NCBI GenBank assembly: GCA_036873755.1
Contig: JAVTVY010019628.1
Location: forward strand, 1 to 64,000
Length of the DNA stretch: 64,000 nucleotides
Direction: 5' to 3'
DNA from: Hanleya hanleyi
Lineage: Eukaryota > Mollusca > Polyplacophora > Lepidopleurida > Hanleyidae
The position numbers were made by a program, and so were the translations under genes. A model generated the notes under the pieces. That model saw only the letters and a list, made by a program, of their open reading frames with translations, was not told where the DNA came from and did no database searches. This document shows, one piece after another, positions 32,581-43,479 of this stretch; positions within the stretch are counted from its first letter, which is position 1, and each line of letters begins with the position of its first letter.

Positions 32581-32714
32581 AACACATATCACGAATCGTT
32601 AGATTCTTGGTATGTGCTTTACAATAGGTTAACCAGAAGACTATAGTGTGAAGCCATGTGGCTCTGTCAGTATGTCGGCACCTCTTCCCAATTCCCCTGT
32701 ATGCGTTGTAACTT

Positions 32715-33746
32715 CATTTAGACCCTGGCCAGACGTTCGTTTTATTAGCCAAACAGCCGATCGATCATCTCTCATCGACCACAACGAGTTGAATTGAGTA
32801 GGAAATACTTCATATTCGTACACAGTAATGCACAGTCCCTCTTACACAAATTAAACTAGGTGAAAGTAGTTTTGGCGGAGGTAACTGAATCATGGCTGAT
32901 TTAATTACGGCGCTACGGATTGGAAGTGAAATCGTGCAAAGACAGAGGTGGTGGAACCTTTTTGTTTATACTTGGGTTAATGTATCTAATTGTCGAAGAT
33001 ACGACCTTGAGCAGCATTATATTTAAATGATTGCTTTTGGGATTACACTGTCAATTATAACCATGAAAGTATACAAACCCCCTGATACTGACTTAGACGA
33101 ATGGCTCGACTCAAAGGAGTTATCATTCTACTCAAAGTAGAGAACAAAACAACTATGTGGCTCAGATTTACGGAAACTGACTATAGGCTCATTTACTTGA
33201 ATTATAATGAACCGACAAGGATCACTAAATATGGAGATACATCGATTCACTATGTGTTTGTTGCACACACGGAAAATATAACTGGATCACTGATCTAATG
33301 CTGCGGAACCAGTGACTACAGTATATGCAACGCACAAACTGACAAAACACGCGCTAAAAATATCAAACATAGGTGCATGGCAAACTTTTCCGGAAAGTTG
33401 GCAACAAGTCTACAGAAGATAGCGTGGTCCGTTGGATGTTTCGAGTATCACATTGACGTAATCAACGTGTAGGTAAATTTGTCCCACCTTGTGTTAAACG
33501 CTCATGCACAAGAAAAAAAAAACGTTTGCGTCACCCCCAACGCCCAGAGTGGCGGGGAAAATATAGCGGAGACAATAATTATAAGCTGCCGAGACTACGA
33601 ACATAAAGACAAACTACAACGAATGTAAATACTGGAGAAGCAAATTTAACGGTCTCATTTGCAGGAAAAAGTATTACAATGAAAAGGTCGATACAGATCA
33701 GCCATACATGAAACAGAAACTCCGACCACATCAGTCACCAGTTCTA
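32715..33746. other. intergenic, nothing recognised
   Basis: Short open frames only (for example 33101-33298, 65 codons), with no domain I can recognise. Confidence 0.4.
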
Positions 33747-33868
33747 CAAAGATTGATTAGTTTGAGCGGGAAAAAGTTTAACCTACAGTACTCGTTGATT
33801 GACTGGACCTCACCAGGAGCAAGGTCGTTGAAACAATCCGCCATATTGACAGAAGTACCCTTCCCCAT
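33747..33868 (+). mobile_element. PLE family 1 fragment P8
   Basis: It matches P3 at about 22270-22393 (gtttaacctacagtactcg, gaccggacctcaccaggagc-type block, ccatattgacagaagtaccc), so it is a scrap of the region between the CxC linker and the RT fingers. Both ends are truncated; it runs straight into the ccatgg cluster. Confidence 0.75.
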
Positions 33869-34120
33869 GGTTAGCTGTACCATGGTAATTCTATGGTAAA
33901 CCAAGGCACATATTTATCATGGTTAGTTTTTACCATGGTACTCATTTACGATCGCAGGTAGGTAGAGATTTGCTGTACAGCCGTGGTATATTTTCCCATG
34001 TGAAATATCTGGATAACCATGATCTCTTTGAATGTGTAAAAAAATAAGTTAACTATATGGTGAACCATGGTGCAACTATGGTGAACCATGGTTCACTAGC
34101 TATGGTGCAACTATGATGCA
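33863..34120. repeat. ccatggt-rich palindromic cluster
   Basis: At least five accatggt-type palindromes and many half-sites (atggtgaacc, tatggtgcaa) in about 260 bp, including gtgaaccatggttcac, a perfect 16-bp inverted repeat. It resembles the terminal zones of a MITE, but no TIR pair or target duplication could be fixed. Confidence 0.5.
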
Positions 34121-35243
34121 AACTGACTATCACCGTTTGTGATCAAAGAAAGTCATATTTAATGCATACATTTTGTTTAATTTTCCATATGTTGTTCAAT
34201 AATTACAGAAAGCATGGTTAGCGTTTATTCATAATATATATGCTGCAAAACTCGGTAATTTCTTCACTGGTAGCCAGTAAGTTGTATTCAAGTCCCATAA
34301 CATGTTGATCGCATGTGTGTGTGAAATTTAATTATTTTCGGATTAATTCCCAAAAGGATATATGGAAACTCCGGACACAATGAGAGTTTCATCACACCCT
34401 CAACATGACGTAAACACAACTTAAATCATCCTACTCTCAGGTCAAAAGTCAGCCAGGCTTTACATCTCCGCCGGGGGTTAAGTAAATGTAAACATAACCC
34501 AACATGGAACAATGCCGTTGGTGAACAATTAATTCACCAATCAAGTTGATTTAGCACAAATCTTCAATCTGCAATAGCCAATGGATGTAACGTTGGTAAT
34601 AAAACAAAATAATAATTTCATGCCACGATTTTACAGCTTTTTTTATTTGCATTATTTCGGTATTTCTATTACGGCGTACCGTACGTGCAGATTTGAAGGG
34701 GCCATGTTTCCGCAGAGGTAAAAACAACTTCTCGCCAGCAGCATGCTTCAATCTTTTCATAAATAAGAATATATATATATAACCTGAAGATAATACTGGA
34801 AATGCATTAGTGAATTTCTTACATGAACGCTAGATAAAAAGGAGGTAAAAGTGCAAAGTTTATCGCCTGTAACAGATAATCACTCCATCACAGATCACCA
34901 TTCGGAACCGCCGAGCGGAGATCTACGAAGGGAGCCGATCCTGGAATAATGCCCCGAGAAGTTACGAATGCGTAGATCACGTGCCCTCTCAAACTAAAAC
35001 GAGGCTCCGTTAATAGGAAAAATGACGATCGAAAGTGTTTACGTTAGGGCAAGTTCCAAGTTCGAGGTAATTCTTTGTCAGATCATGTATACTTTGACCA
35101 AGACTATGGCACATAAGTATAATACGAATATAAATTTAGAATGTGTTGCGATTTCACCAGTCATTAAGCTTTTATTAAGCGGATTTAATGCGTGTATGTC
35201 AACAAAGAGTTTGGTTAGGTATGACAGGTGAACTCAAATATGT
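34121..35243. other. intergenic, nothing recognised
   Basis: No supported feature. Confidence 0.4.
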
Positions 35244-35323
35244 TTGAATGACGCGTTCAACAGCCGGCGAAGTGTGAGTAGATTGAATGACACGTTCAAC
35301 AGCCGGCGAAGTGTGAGTAGATT
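35244..35323 (+). repeat. tandem duplication, about 40 bp unit
   Basis: Two adjacent copies of 'ttgaatgac[g/a]cgttcaac' + 'agccggcgaagtgtgagtag' + 'a', differing at one base. Confidence 0.85.
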
Positions 35324-35827
35324 GTGCCTGGTGGGTGGCCGGTGGCTTGTTGCGATAACTTCCTGCCGGTTATCATCACAGACAGATGTTGAGATCTGAT
35401 TGTAAGTTCAGGCTGTATTCTGTATTTTTTTATTTCTGCCAGTGTAGTCAACGCTGTTATTAAACCGCTAGTTTGTTTGTACATCCATTATTCTCTATTT
35501 TATTTGTTACACAAACCCAATTCATTTAATTTGATGCAAAATATTGTATGGGACATTATGTGTTGTATACGAGAGATGGTGTTTGAGGGGATGGGAGTGC
35601 CTGATATGATACACGTATGCGTTTATCTGGCTTTAGTTACTTTGTAAACATTGTGGAACAATCTATCAGTTGTTTCGGGCAAGGACGTATTCATTATGTT
35701 TAGTATTTTTCATTTTTCATGTAGTTCTCATAAACTATAACTTGCATGACATGTTATTGGAGAATCCAAGTCTGTGCCAGTTTTCACTGTGATCTGATTC
35801 TGCATGTAGCCATATAAAAAGCTATAC

Positions 35828-35970
35828 ATGTTTATGTATACTATGATTGTTTTTTTGAATTTGGTGCTAATACTGTTATATGGAATGTGGAATAGGTCTT
35901 TGGATTATGAACGCGGATATTCTCTAATGGACGACGGCTGAATTATGAATGACGGACTAGGCGCTTGTAA
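35828..35970 (+). mobile_element. PLE family 1 fragment P6
   Basis: The last ~143 bp of the pseudo-LTR, ending exactly at the family 3' terminus (gcgcttgtaa). A short, 5'-truncated insertion, as expected from target-primed reverse transcription. Confidence 0.8.
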
Positions 35971-37464
35971 CTAACCATTTGGTGTTTTTCTATGTTGTTG
36001 ATTGTAGTCCCATTTCAGAACTTTGCAACACCGGCATTGTGGTATAAAATCAAGGTGCCATGAATCTCAAACGCCTCCACGGTCAGAGTTCAAACATGTG
36101 GTTTTCAGTTTGGAAAATATCCGGGGCGTGTGTGTGTGTGGAGGTGGGGGTGAGGGGGTGCACTATTGTTGGCTTAAATTCTTTTAATATAGACTGGAGT
36201 AAATCTCTTTAATTTAAGGACTCGAGGCCCGGGGAATAGGCTCAAACTATCGATATTTTTTCTTTGCATATTTCAAAAGTTGAAGAAAAAACCTATCAAG
36301 TGTTTCTGTTATTTTCCTTTAAAAATGTTTGCAAACGAGAAATTTCAGCTCTCAAAAAATCACTGTCTGTGGAAGAACTCTGCGCTGTGGGGATTAGTGC
36401 CCATTGCTCACAGTAAGTGTTACCGCATGCTGTGACTTCCGCACCTCGGCTAATTACTTGTAATTGCAATACCCACAATTCACGCGCTGGGCTCATTTAT
36501 TATAGTTAGTTGTTTTTCTACTACATTCATGCCGGATCAGCCATCGTTTACAAAATATTGAACAGGAAATTATATGGTCTATCTCAGTGTTTTCGCGCCA
36601 CATGACAAAATAAAAAAATACAAACACACTGCTCAGGTGGTCAACCATTTCCGGAAAGCATGTCCATCCGTCCTGCAAAGCCATCCTGAACGTGCAGAAA
36701 ATTTTCCTTGACACCGTCGAATTTGACGATTAGTGCTACATTCGTTTATTTATTCATTTATGAAATAAAACTACAATCCAAATTTGGAGTGAAACAAGTG
36801 TTTTTATATTGCATATTACATTTGATGTGACATAACATGTTACAGTATGCATCTACAAAATGTGTTCAAATCGATGGCGAATGCGTCTTCTCTTATTTCA
36901 CCATCAACTTTCTTTGGTAGAATATCTCTCAAAAACGTCAGTACCACTGGTGGGAAGCCATAACCACAATGTCCATCAGGTATTAGCACACCTTTTGCCT
37001 GAGAATAAGAAATATATATATATATTACATATATTTATATATGTATGCGTTTTTAGCCCAAACCATGGCACAATTTTACACAATAAACATATATTTATAT
37101 TACATATATACAATGACAAACGATCACACGATAGAGATTTATAACAAGTAAAACACAAGTTCAAGCAAATGGAATTTTTTATAGACCTTCATCTTATTTG
37201 CCCAGCACGCGTATTGAAAAAATCGGATTTTCTTGTCTGGTTTGCCACGCGTCTTTTGTACATGGACGGACATCTCATTACAAAATGCCGTCCCATCGTA
37301 TCTGCAAAGATGAAACACAATGAGTTATTTATTTATGTATATATACAACGTTTCCGCTATAGTATAAATATTTGCGTTAGGAGTTGTAAATAGACAAAAT
37401 AAAGTCACAAAGCAAAAAACAAAAAATAAAACAAAAAAAAACAAAACAAACAAAACAAAAAAAA
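35971..37464. other. intergenic with AT and A-rich simple repeats
   Basis: No gene recognised. A (GT)n/(G)n-rich patch lies at 36125-36155, an (AT)n patch at about 37010-37040, and an A/C-rich (caaaa)n tract at 37400-37464 directly before element A1. Confidence 0.5.
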
Positions 37465-37860
37465 CAGCCAGAGGATGCTAGGTCCCCCGCCGAAATGGCA
37501 GCAATATTTTTTAGCATTGTTGGTCTTAGGGGATATACATGAGGGAGGCAACTGCTGCTTCATAGGCGTTGGATGTGGAAGGGTCTTTCTGCCTTCCCAA
37601 GTTTTAAGATCAACTCAGAACGATTGACTGAAAGTTGATTGCTTCTGTGATATAGTTTCCATGCAGTGAAGCACCGAGAAGCATCCCCAAGTGACATCTC
37701 AAGGCATTATCTGCAAACCAAATTTGACGAGAAGCTGAAGGCATCCTCAACCTACTGCCCGGAAACCAAATTTTAAATTGCCACCAGTTGTCGCCACCTG
37801 TAGGTGCAAGTGTGCGAAATGCAATCCCAAGCATCATCTCATGGCATGGTAGCCTACATG
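37465..37860 (+). mobile_element. Helentron/pearl-like element family A, copy 1, left part
   Basis: It starts cagccagaggatgctag followed by gtcccccgcc, identical to the start of copy 2 at 55826, and keeps about 70-80% similarity for 390 bp. It then meets unrelated sequence. The matching right end is at 40803-42072, so this copy has probably been split by later insertions. Confidence 0.65.
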
Positions 37861-38148
37861 TATTAGCCTATAGTATCTTCTACAGGGGGCTAATGATCGG
37901 CTGATGCAGCAACAACAACATTTTCCCAGTTAGACGGCAGATTTTGAAATCAAAAACGAGGCCGCGCTATGTCATCAGTCAACTGAGACAGTCACGTGGT
38001 TGTGTATGAAGATTGAGGTGGGTCTTATCTAATAGTGATCCAATGAAAATGCTCGTATTAGTTTAAAATGGCGGGGTCGAATGACCAATCACTGAACGGG
38101 AGACAGCTGGAACAGTACGTTGACACTGTCTGTTAATACAGAGGCGTC

Positions 38149-38301
38149 GGAAGCAAATTCAAAGTGGTACGGCCACTATCATTGCACTTGAGGATCCAGG
38201 GGCCGCCCAGGCCCCAGATGCTCCTGGGGTCTAGATCGCCGAAGAAGCGTTCTGAGCGATTTCTGGCGTCAATCAAAATCACTCTGCATTGAAGTGTATT
38301 T
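38149..38301 (+). repeat. 153 bp direct repeat, left
   Basis: Identical, as far as I can read, to 39194-39346. It begins ggaagcaaattcaaagtgg and ends gcattgaagtgtattt. The pair flanks the LINE A fragment like an extremely long target-site duplication. Confidence 0.9.
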
Positions 38302-39193
38302 CTGGTCATGTGTGTCAATATATTCGAGGGCAGTGACCCTTATATGCTCTGGGTTGTCCTGTTTGGTGATGTAGCTATGTATATTCGTGTCCACGTGTGG
38401 TGTGATTAGTTGCCATGGTGGTCTATTGACCTTATCAGTGTCAGAGATACAAGAGATAGGGATGTCGTGTTCTTGGAATAATCGTTCTATCGTGTAACCT
38501 AGTGGTGCGGAGTCTTTTTCCCATTTCGTATTTAGGTGTTCGTATTCGGCTTTTGGGCCAAAAATGTTGTGGCATGGGTGGTTTTCGCCCTTGGCTATTG
38601 TTTTCCCTGCATATTTCATTGACAGCTCTTCTCGTCTTAAATGCAAGGATTTTTCATTAGTTTCTATTTGTAGACTACATAGAGGAGTTCCTTTGGTGGC
38701 TATTTTTAAGGCCGAATACTGAATGCTGTCTATTCTTTTTAACTGGGTCTTGCATGCTGATTGGTAGGCGATTGAACCATAGTCTATTTTGGATCTGATG
38801 AGTGTTTGATATAATTTGATTAAGCTACGTTTATTGCCCCCCCAGTTGGTACCCGATACGCACCTCATAAGGTTCAGGTCTTTGTTACACCGAATAATTA
38901 ATTGATCGATGTGGTCTTTCCAAGTGAATTTTCGGTCGAAGATCATACCTAGGTATTTGACACTATTCTTAAACTCGATTTTCTGGCCTCCTAGTGATAG
39001 TGTGATGTCTGTGTTTTGTTTATTTGAGAATAGCACACCGGTAGTTTTGACAGCTGAAGATTTGAATCCCCATTTATCGGCCCAGTCGCTAACTGTATTT
39101 AGTACCTTTTGCATTATACTTGTTAATTGTTTTATCGAGCCAGCAGATTTCCACATGGCAGCATCGTCAGCAAAAAGTGATTGTTCAATTTCA
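38302..39193 (-). pseudogene. LINE A fragment, RT palm/thumb, truncated at both ends
   Basis: It matches 44367-45257 of LINE A at over 99% by eye (differences at about five sites plus a C-run length change). It encodes, minus sense, IEQSLFADDAAMWKSAGSIK (the RT FADD catalytic motif), KYLGMIFDRKFTWKDHIDQL, and on to TALEYIDTH. The frame 38269-39327 reads through both flanking repeats, giving a chimeric 352-codon frame. It lacks the LINE's 3' end, so it is not an ordinary retrotransposition product. The C-run has 7 bases here, which keeps the frame open across NWGGNKRSLIKLYQ. Confidence 0.9.
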
Positions 39194-39346
39194 GGAAGCA
39201 AATTCAAAGTGGTACGGCCACTATCATTGCACTTGAGGATCCAGGGGCCGCCCAGGCCCCAGATGCTCCTGGGGTCTAGATCGCCGAAGAAGCGTTCTGA
39301 GCGATTTCTGGCGTCAATCAAAATCACTCTGCATTGAAGTGTATTT
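39194..39346 (+). repeat. 153 bp direct repeat, right
   Basis: Partner of 38149-38301. The inner bases ggaagc lie where the LINE sequence (tcagga) still matches for 2-3 nt, a microhomology at the junction. Confidence 0.9.
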
Positions 39347-39464
39347 TTAGTTCTTTCCTAACCCTTTTACCATTGAAAACGCGATCGATGGTGGTTTTTT
39401 GCGATGCTGAATTACAAAAAAAATGTGTATAGTATAGTACTGTATCCTAGGCACATCGTGTAGA

Positions 39465-40345
39465 AGTAACCGAGATGATGCATCGATAATGTATACCAAA
39501 TTTTACATTGAGCATTTGAACAGTGTCAGAGATAGAGATCATTAATGATTTTACATAAATTAAAGATGGTTGCCCATCCTTCCCGTCACTCAGAGGAACT
39601 AATGTGGTTATTCATTAATGCAAGTCTCTTCATACATCGATGCTGTAAATCAAGTTTCGTATAGAACATTTGAATGGTATCAGAGATAAACATCATTAAA
39701 GATTCTGAATAAATTAAAGATGGCCGCCAAGATTTCCGCCCAATCAGAGAAACCAGATCTGTCATTCATCGTAAGTCTCTTGATGCATCAATGATGTACA
39801 TGTATACCAAATTTTCCACTGAGCACTCCAATGGAATCAGAGATAGGTCATTAATGATTTTGCCTAAATTAAAGATGGCCACCAAAGGTTTTCAGTCAAT
39901 CAGGTCCCGATTCAAAGTATCTGGATGGATTGATGATATATACCTACCTTCATATAAAACAATTGAATGGTAACCGAGATATGTATGCTATAATTATCGA
40001 TTTCGCATGAATTAAAGATGGCATCCAGGGTTCCCAGCTAATCAGAAAAGCCTGTTTGGTAATTCGTTGAAAGTTGCTTGATGTATCGATGATGTATGTC
40101 AAATTTCGTATTGAACAGTTGAATGGTTTCCGAGATATGGATCATTATCCATTTTGCATGAAATTAAAGACGGCTGCTAAGGTCCCAATTCTAAAGGCTT
40201 CTGGTCCTTGACTAGGCAAATAAGCATACCAAATTTGGAATTCATCAGCGAAACAGTTTTCCGGCTATCTCGCTCACGAACGGACGTACGGACGTACAAG
40301 ATGATGACAATACCCTATGGCCAAAAATGGCCGAGGGGTAAAAAC
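39465..40345 (+). mobile_element. tandem-repeat element family B (Helentron/pearl-like)
   Basis: Five degenerate units of about 142-155 bp, each with an anchor near 'aaattaaagatggc', preceded by gaacatttgaatggtatcag-type words. They are followed by an acggacgtacggacgtac microsatellite and a terminal hairpin at 40312-40339 (accctatggcc / ggccgaggggt). A core tandem array, ACGG-type microsatellite and 3' hairpin is the layout of family A as well, with different sequence. Confidence 0.6.
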
Positions 40346-40575
40346 ATGGGTCTGTGCCTGATAAATTTTAAGCCTTTTGGGGTTGCAACTCATTCATAGA
40401 AAGCTCCATGTACATGAACAACTGCACTGACAACTGCATGCCATCATCTGTCAGTCTGAAGACCAGCAAGGTTGAATTCAGTTCAATTCAGGAAATTGAT
40501 CATATGCACAGTGTGCACCCAAACATTAGGAACACAGTTGTAATTAATATAGTAATATACGTGTGTAGATAAATG

Positions 40576-40802
40576 ATTCGTGCAGAAGCTTCAGGGTAAA
40601 TCCTATGATGTGCAATACAATTATTTGTTAGCAAAATTGAAGGAAATGTTGTCCTTCGTTTAAGATGACGCGAAATTCAAAAATCAGGGATCCCCGCCAG
40701 TTATTTCACATTATACTTCTGAAATAAAATATGGTTCATGCAAAAGCTTTAGGGTAAATCATATGATATGGAATAGAATGATTTCATATAGCAAAATTGA
40801 AG
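40576..40802 (+). repeat. dispersed repeat E, copies 2 and 3
   Basis: 40576-40665 and 40729-40802 are two diverged copies of the block at 4586-4655 (gtgcagaagcttcagggtaa; ggttcatgcaaaagctttag). Confidence 0.5.
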
Positions 40803-42072
40803 GCCCATTTTGACTGGAACGGACAAGAAGAAGAGAAACTCAGTGGTGCCACCTTCAGGCAGATGTTGCTGAAATGCAATACGGACTGGCGTCCTGTTGC
40901 AAGGAATGCGTATTCCGAATTTCGGAATAACCCAACACAGCATTAGGAAGTTATCGCTTGGAACAGATGTACACGGAAAAAAAATATATTTTGACCCACT
41001 GGCGCCACCTTCAGGCCGATGTTGCTGAAATACAATACGGACTGGCCTCTTGTCGCAAGGAATGCGAATGCTGAATTTCGGAAGAATCCAACAGAGCGTT
41101 AGGAAGTTATCGCTTCGAACAGACATGCACGGACGTACACGAACATCCACGGACTCAAAAGAAGCAAGAACCAGTGGCGCTACCTTCAGGCAGATGTTGC
41201 TGAAATGTAATACGGACTGGCGTCTTGTCACAAGGAATGCGTATTCTAATTTTGGAAGAATCCAACAAAACTTTAGGAAGTTATCGCTTCGAACAGACAT
41301 GCACGGACGTACACGGACATCCACGGATGCAAAGAAGCAAGAACTAGTGGCGCCACCTTCAGGCAGATGTTGCTGAAATGCAATACGGACTGGCCTCTTG
41401 TCGCAAGGAATGCGAATGCTGAATTTCGGAAGAATCCAACAAAGCGTTAGAAAGTTATCACTTCGAACAGACATACACGGACGTACACGAACATCCACGG
41501 ACACAAAGAAGTAAGAACCAGTGGCGCCACCTTCAGGCAGATGTTGCTGAGATGTAATACAGACTGGCATCTTGTCGCAAGGTATGCATATTCCGAATTT
41601 CGGAAGAATCCAACAAAGCATTAGGAAATTATCACTTCGAACAGACGTACACGGACATTCACGGATACGAAGAAGCAAGAACTAGTGGCGCCACCTTCAA
41701 GTAGATGTTGCTGAAATGCAATACGGACTGGTGTCTTGTCGCAAGGAATGCGTATGCCGAATTTCGGAAGAATCCAACTAAGCGTTAGAAAGTTATCGCT
41801 TCGAACAGACATGCACGGACGTACACGGACATCCACATACGCAAAGAAGCAAGAACTAGCGGCGCCACCTTCAGGCAGATGTTGCTGAAATGCAATACGG
41901 ACTGGCGTCTTGCCGCAAGGAATGCATATTCCGAATTTCGGAAGAATCCAACAAAGCGTTAGGAAGTTATCGCTTCGAACAGACATGGACGGACACACGG
42001 ACATCCACGGACACAAAGAAGCAAGAACCATTTTAAAGTCCCCGGCCGCGTTGCGGCGGGGGACAAAAAACG
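40803..42072 (+). mobile_element. Helentron/pearl-like element family A, copy 1, right part
   Basis: Seven tandem units of about 165-180 bp, each containing a gtggcgccac palindrome core, 'caggcagatgttgctgaaat', 'cttgtcgcaaggaatgcg', 'ggaagttatcgcttcgaac' and an acacggacatccacgg-type microsatellite. It ends in a hairpin (gtccccggccgc / gcggcgggggac) followed by aaaaaacgc. ggcgggggac is the exact inverse of gtcccccgcc at the element start. Long frames inside (40749-41678, 41621-42031) are only translations of the repeat and encode nothing recognisable. Confidence 0.7.
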
Positions 42073-42480
42073 CGCTAGGTATACAAGTAATTGGCTAAAC
42101 TTACCCGAGATTGTCACTAGCAAATACAAGCGACTCCCGTTTGCTTCCAGACATATTAGGTCTATCTGTCGGCTTTCGTTGTGGTTTGGATTTAGGCATA
42201 TTCTCTTCATATGATTGTCGTCCTTGATTGAATGATTTGACTGATTGAAATTGCAGTTTAAGGGCCGCTTCCCGTACGGACTTCGCAGCCCATCAACTCA
42301 ATGTTTTATTTTAATTACACGTTACATTTCTTAGTTTGTTAAAGATGTTTACAAGTGCTGTATTATCAAATAAACAAATAAATCAGTAAATAAATATATA
42401 AATAAATAAATAAGTAAATAATAATAAATGTGCGGATGGAGATATAAATAGTTTAGAATAGAAGATTTGTCTATGTACAG
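42073..42480. other. intergenic with (aaat)n
   Basis: An AT-rich (aaat)n microsatellite at about 42360-42430; no gene. Confidence 0.55.
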
Positions 42481-42500
42481 GTTCATCGCTTGGTTTTTGA

Positions 42501-42905
42501 TTAGGTTATATTGGTAAGTATGTGTTCATTGTATATTGTAGTCGCGTGGGTGATTCCTTTGTTTTTGTACCCCTCTGTACACACAACGCCGTCCAGAAAA
42601 AACTGGGAGAACCATAGGCGGGTTCTTTCAGAAATCTGTGCCTGTAACAATTGCTTGGAGTGGGTATTGGGGTACAGGATGGCAGGTCTACATCCTATAT
42701 AGGTGAAAGTCAAAGGATCATATATTACATCGGTGGCATCTCAGGTGTGGCACATCTGATCTGTGTTGTCTTCAGTGAGTATGGTTTCAATTGTCCGTGG
42801 TTGTGGTAGGCATTGTTCGATTTGGTTTGAATGTAGAAGCTGTTCTTGTTTCCGTTGATTGTCCGTGGTCAAGGTGTGGGTTTTGGTGATTCCACTGAAA
42901 TGGCT
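42501..42905 (-). other. coding-like tract, unassigned, one in-frame UGA
   Basis: On the minus strand one frame stays open for roughly 135 codons with a single TGA (near 42747). It contains EQLLHSNQIEQCLPQPRTIE upstream and LTFTYIGCRPAILYPNTHSK, then FSQFFLDGVVCTEGYKNKGI downstream. Composition looks protein-like, but I recognise no family. It lies 3' of LINE A, so it could be LINE 3' sequence, another element's ORF, or chance. Confidence 0.25.
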
Positions 42906-43479
42906 AGGTCAGGGTGGTTTCTGGGGTGTTGTCACTCACGGTGCTGTTTTATAATATTTGTCGTCATCGGTGCTCTGTTTCATGGCTGGTCTTACTCGTC
43001 TGTGGTCTTCAGTGTGCTGTGCCTGTATTACAAAGAATAGAAGAGTTTGTAGTTTCTTGTTTTCTGGTGTTATTTTTTTGCCACCGACAGGCACTATCGT
43101 GATCTAAGTCACACATGATCAATAGCAATAATTAATTAGGTACTACATATTATAAATAACAATGTTATTATAATTAAAGCCGATTGTAAATGTTTGATAG
43201 CCTTCTGCCCCTGCTAGAAAACCGGACAGTTAACATTCGTTAAAGAGGATTGGAAATAAGGGAACACAATTTGATCGGTACTCATTATTAGGAGCTTTTA
43301 ATTTGATCAGTGAATTTGTCTATGTTATTGCTATGACATTTTGATTGGTTAGTGTCCAAATTTGATCAGTCATTTCTGATCACTGACCCTTATTTCCGCC
43401 CCTGTAATATAGTTTTGACTCTAAACGTGCTACATTTATTTGAATTTGGTCTTTGGTTTCTTGGTGTAACCATATAGTA
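42906..43479. other. unassigned; possible LINE A 3' UTR
   Basis: No tail signature or poly(A/T) that would fix LINE A's 3' end was found. Confidence 0.35.

Larger units (their letters stand above)
31189..32714 (+). mobile_element. PLE family 2, three tandem units
   Basis: Three head-to-tail units (about 31189-31762, 31763-32268, 32269-32714) share the order: ggacgttccgtccccgaggc, ctttggtctttgatatatgt, cagctcaccaattacca, gctctctagatttgtat, gtgctaggggccgtgtggtc, stem-loop, gattcttggtatgtgctt, tatgtcggcacctcttccca, ttatatgcgttg. Homology to family 1 is direct at two places. The 3' UTR block aligns (ctag..ccgg..cgg.attag and the stem-loop), and the region after the pseudo-LTR in P5 (30530-30596: ccaccagcagaatcc) aligns to the unit start. 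So each unit is a PLE 5' end joined to a PLE 3' end with the protein region missing. Confidence 0.7.

Noticed and set aside
40749..42031. Long minus-strand open frames (309 and 136 codons) with repeated Cys/Pro-rich segments
   Set aside because: They are translations of the ~165 bp tandem unit of element family A. The period and unit boundaries follow the DNA repeat, and the plus strand is also open.
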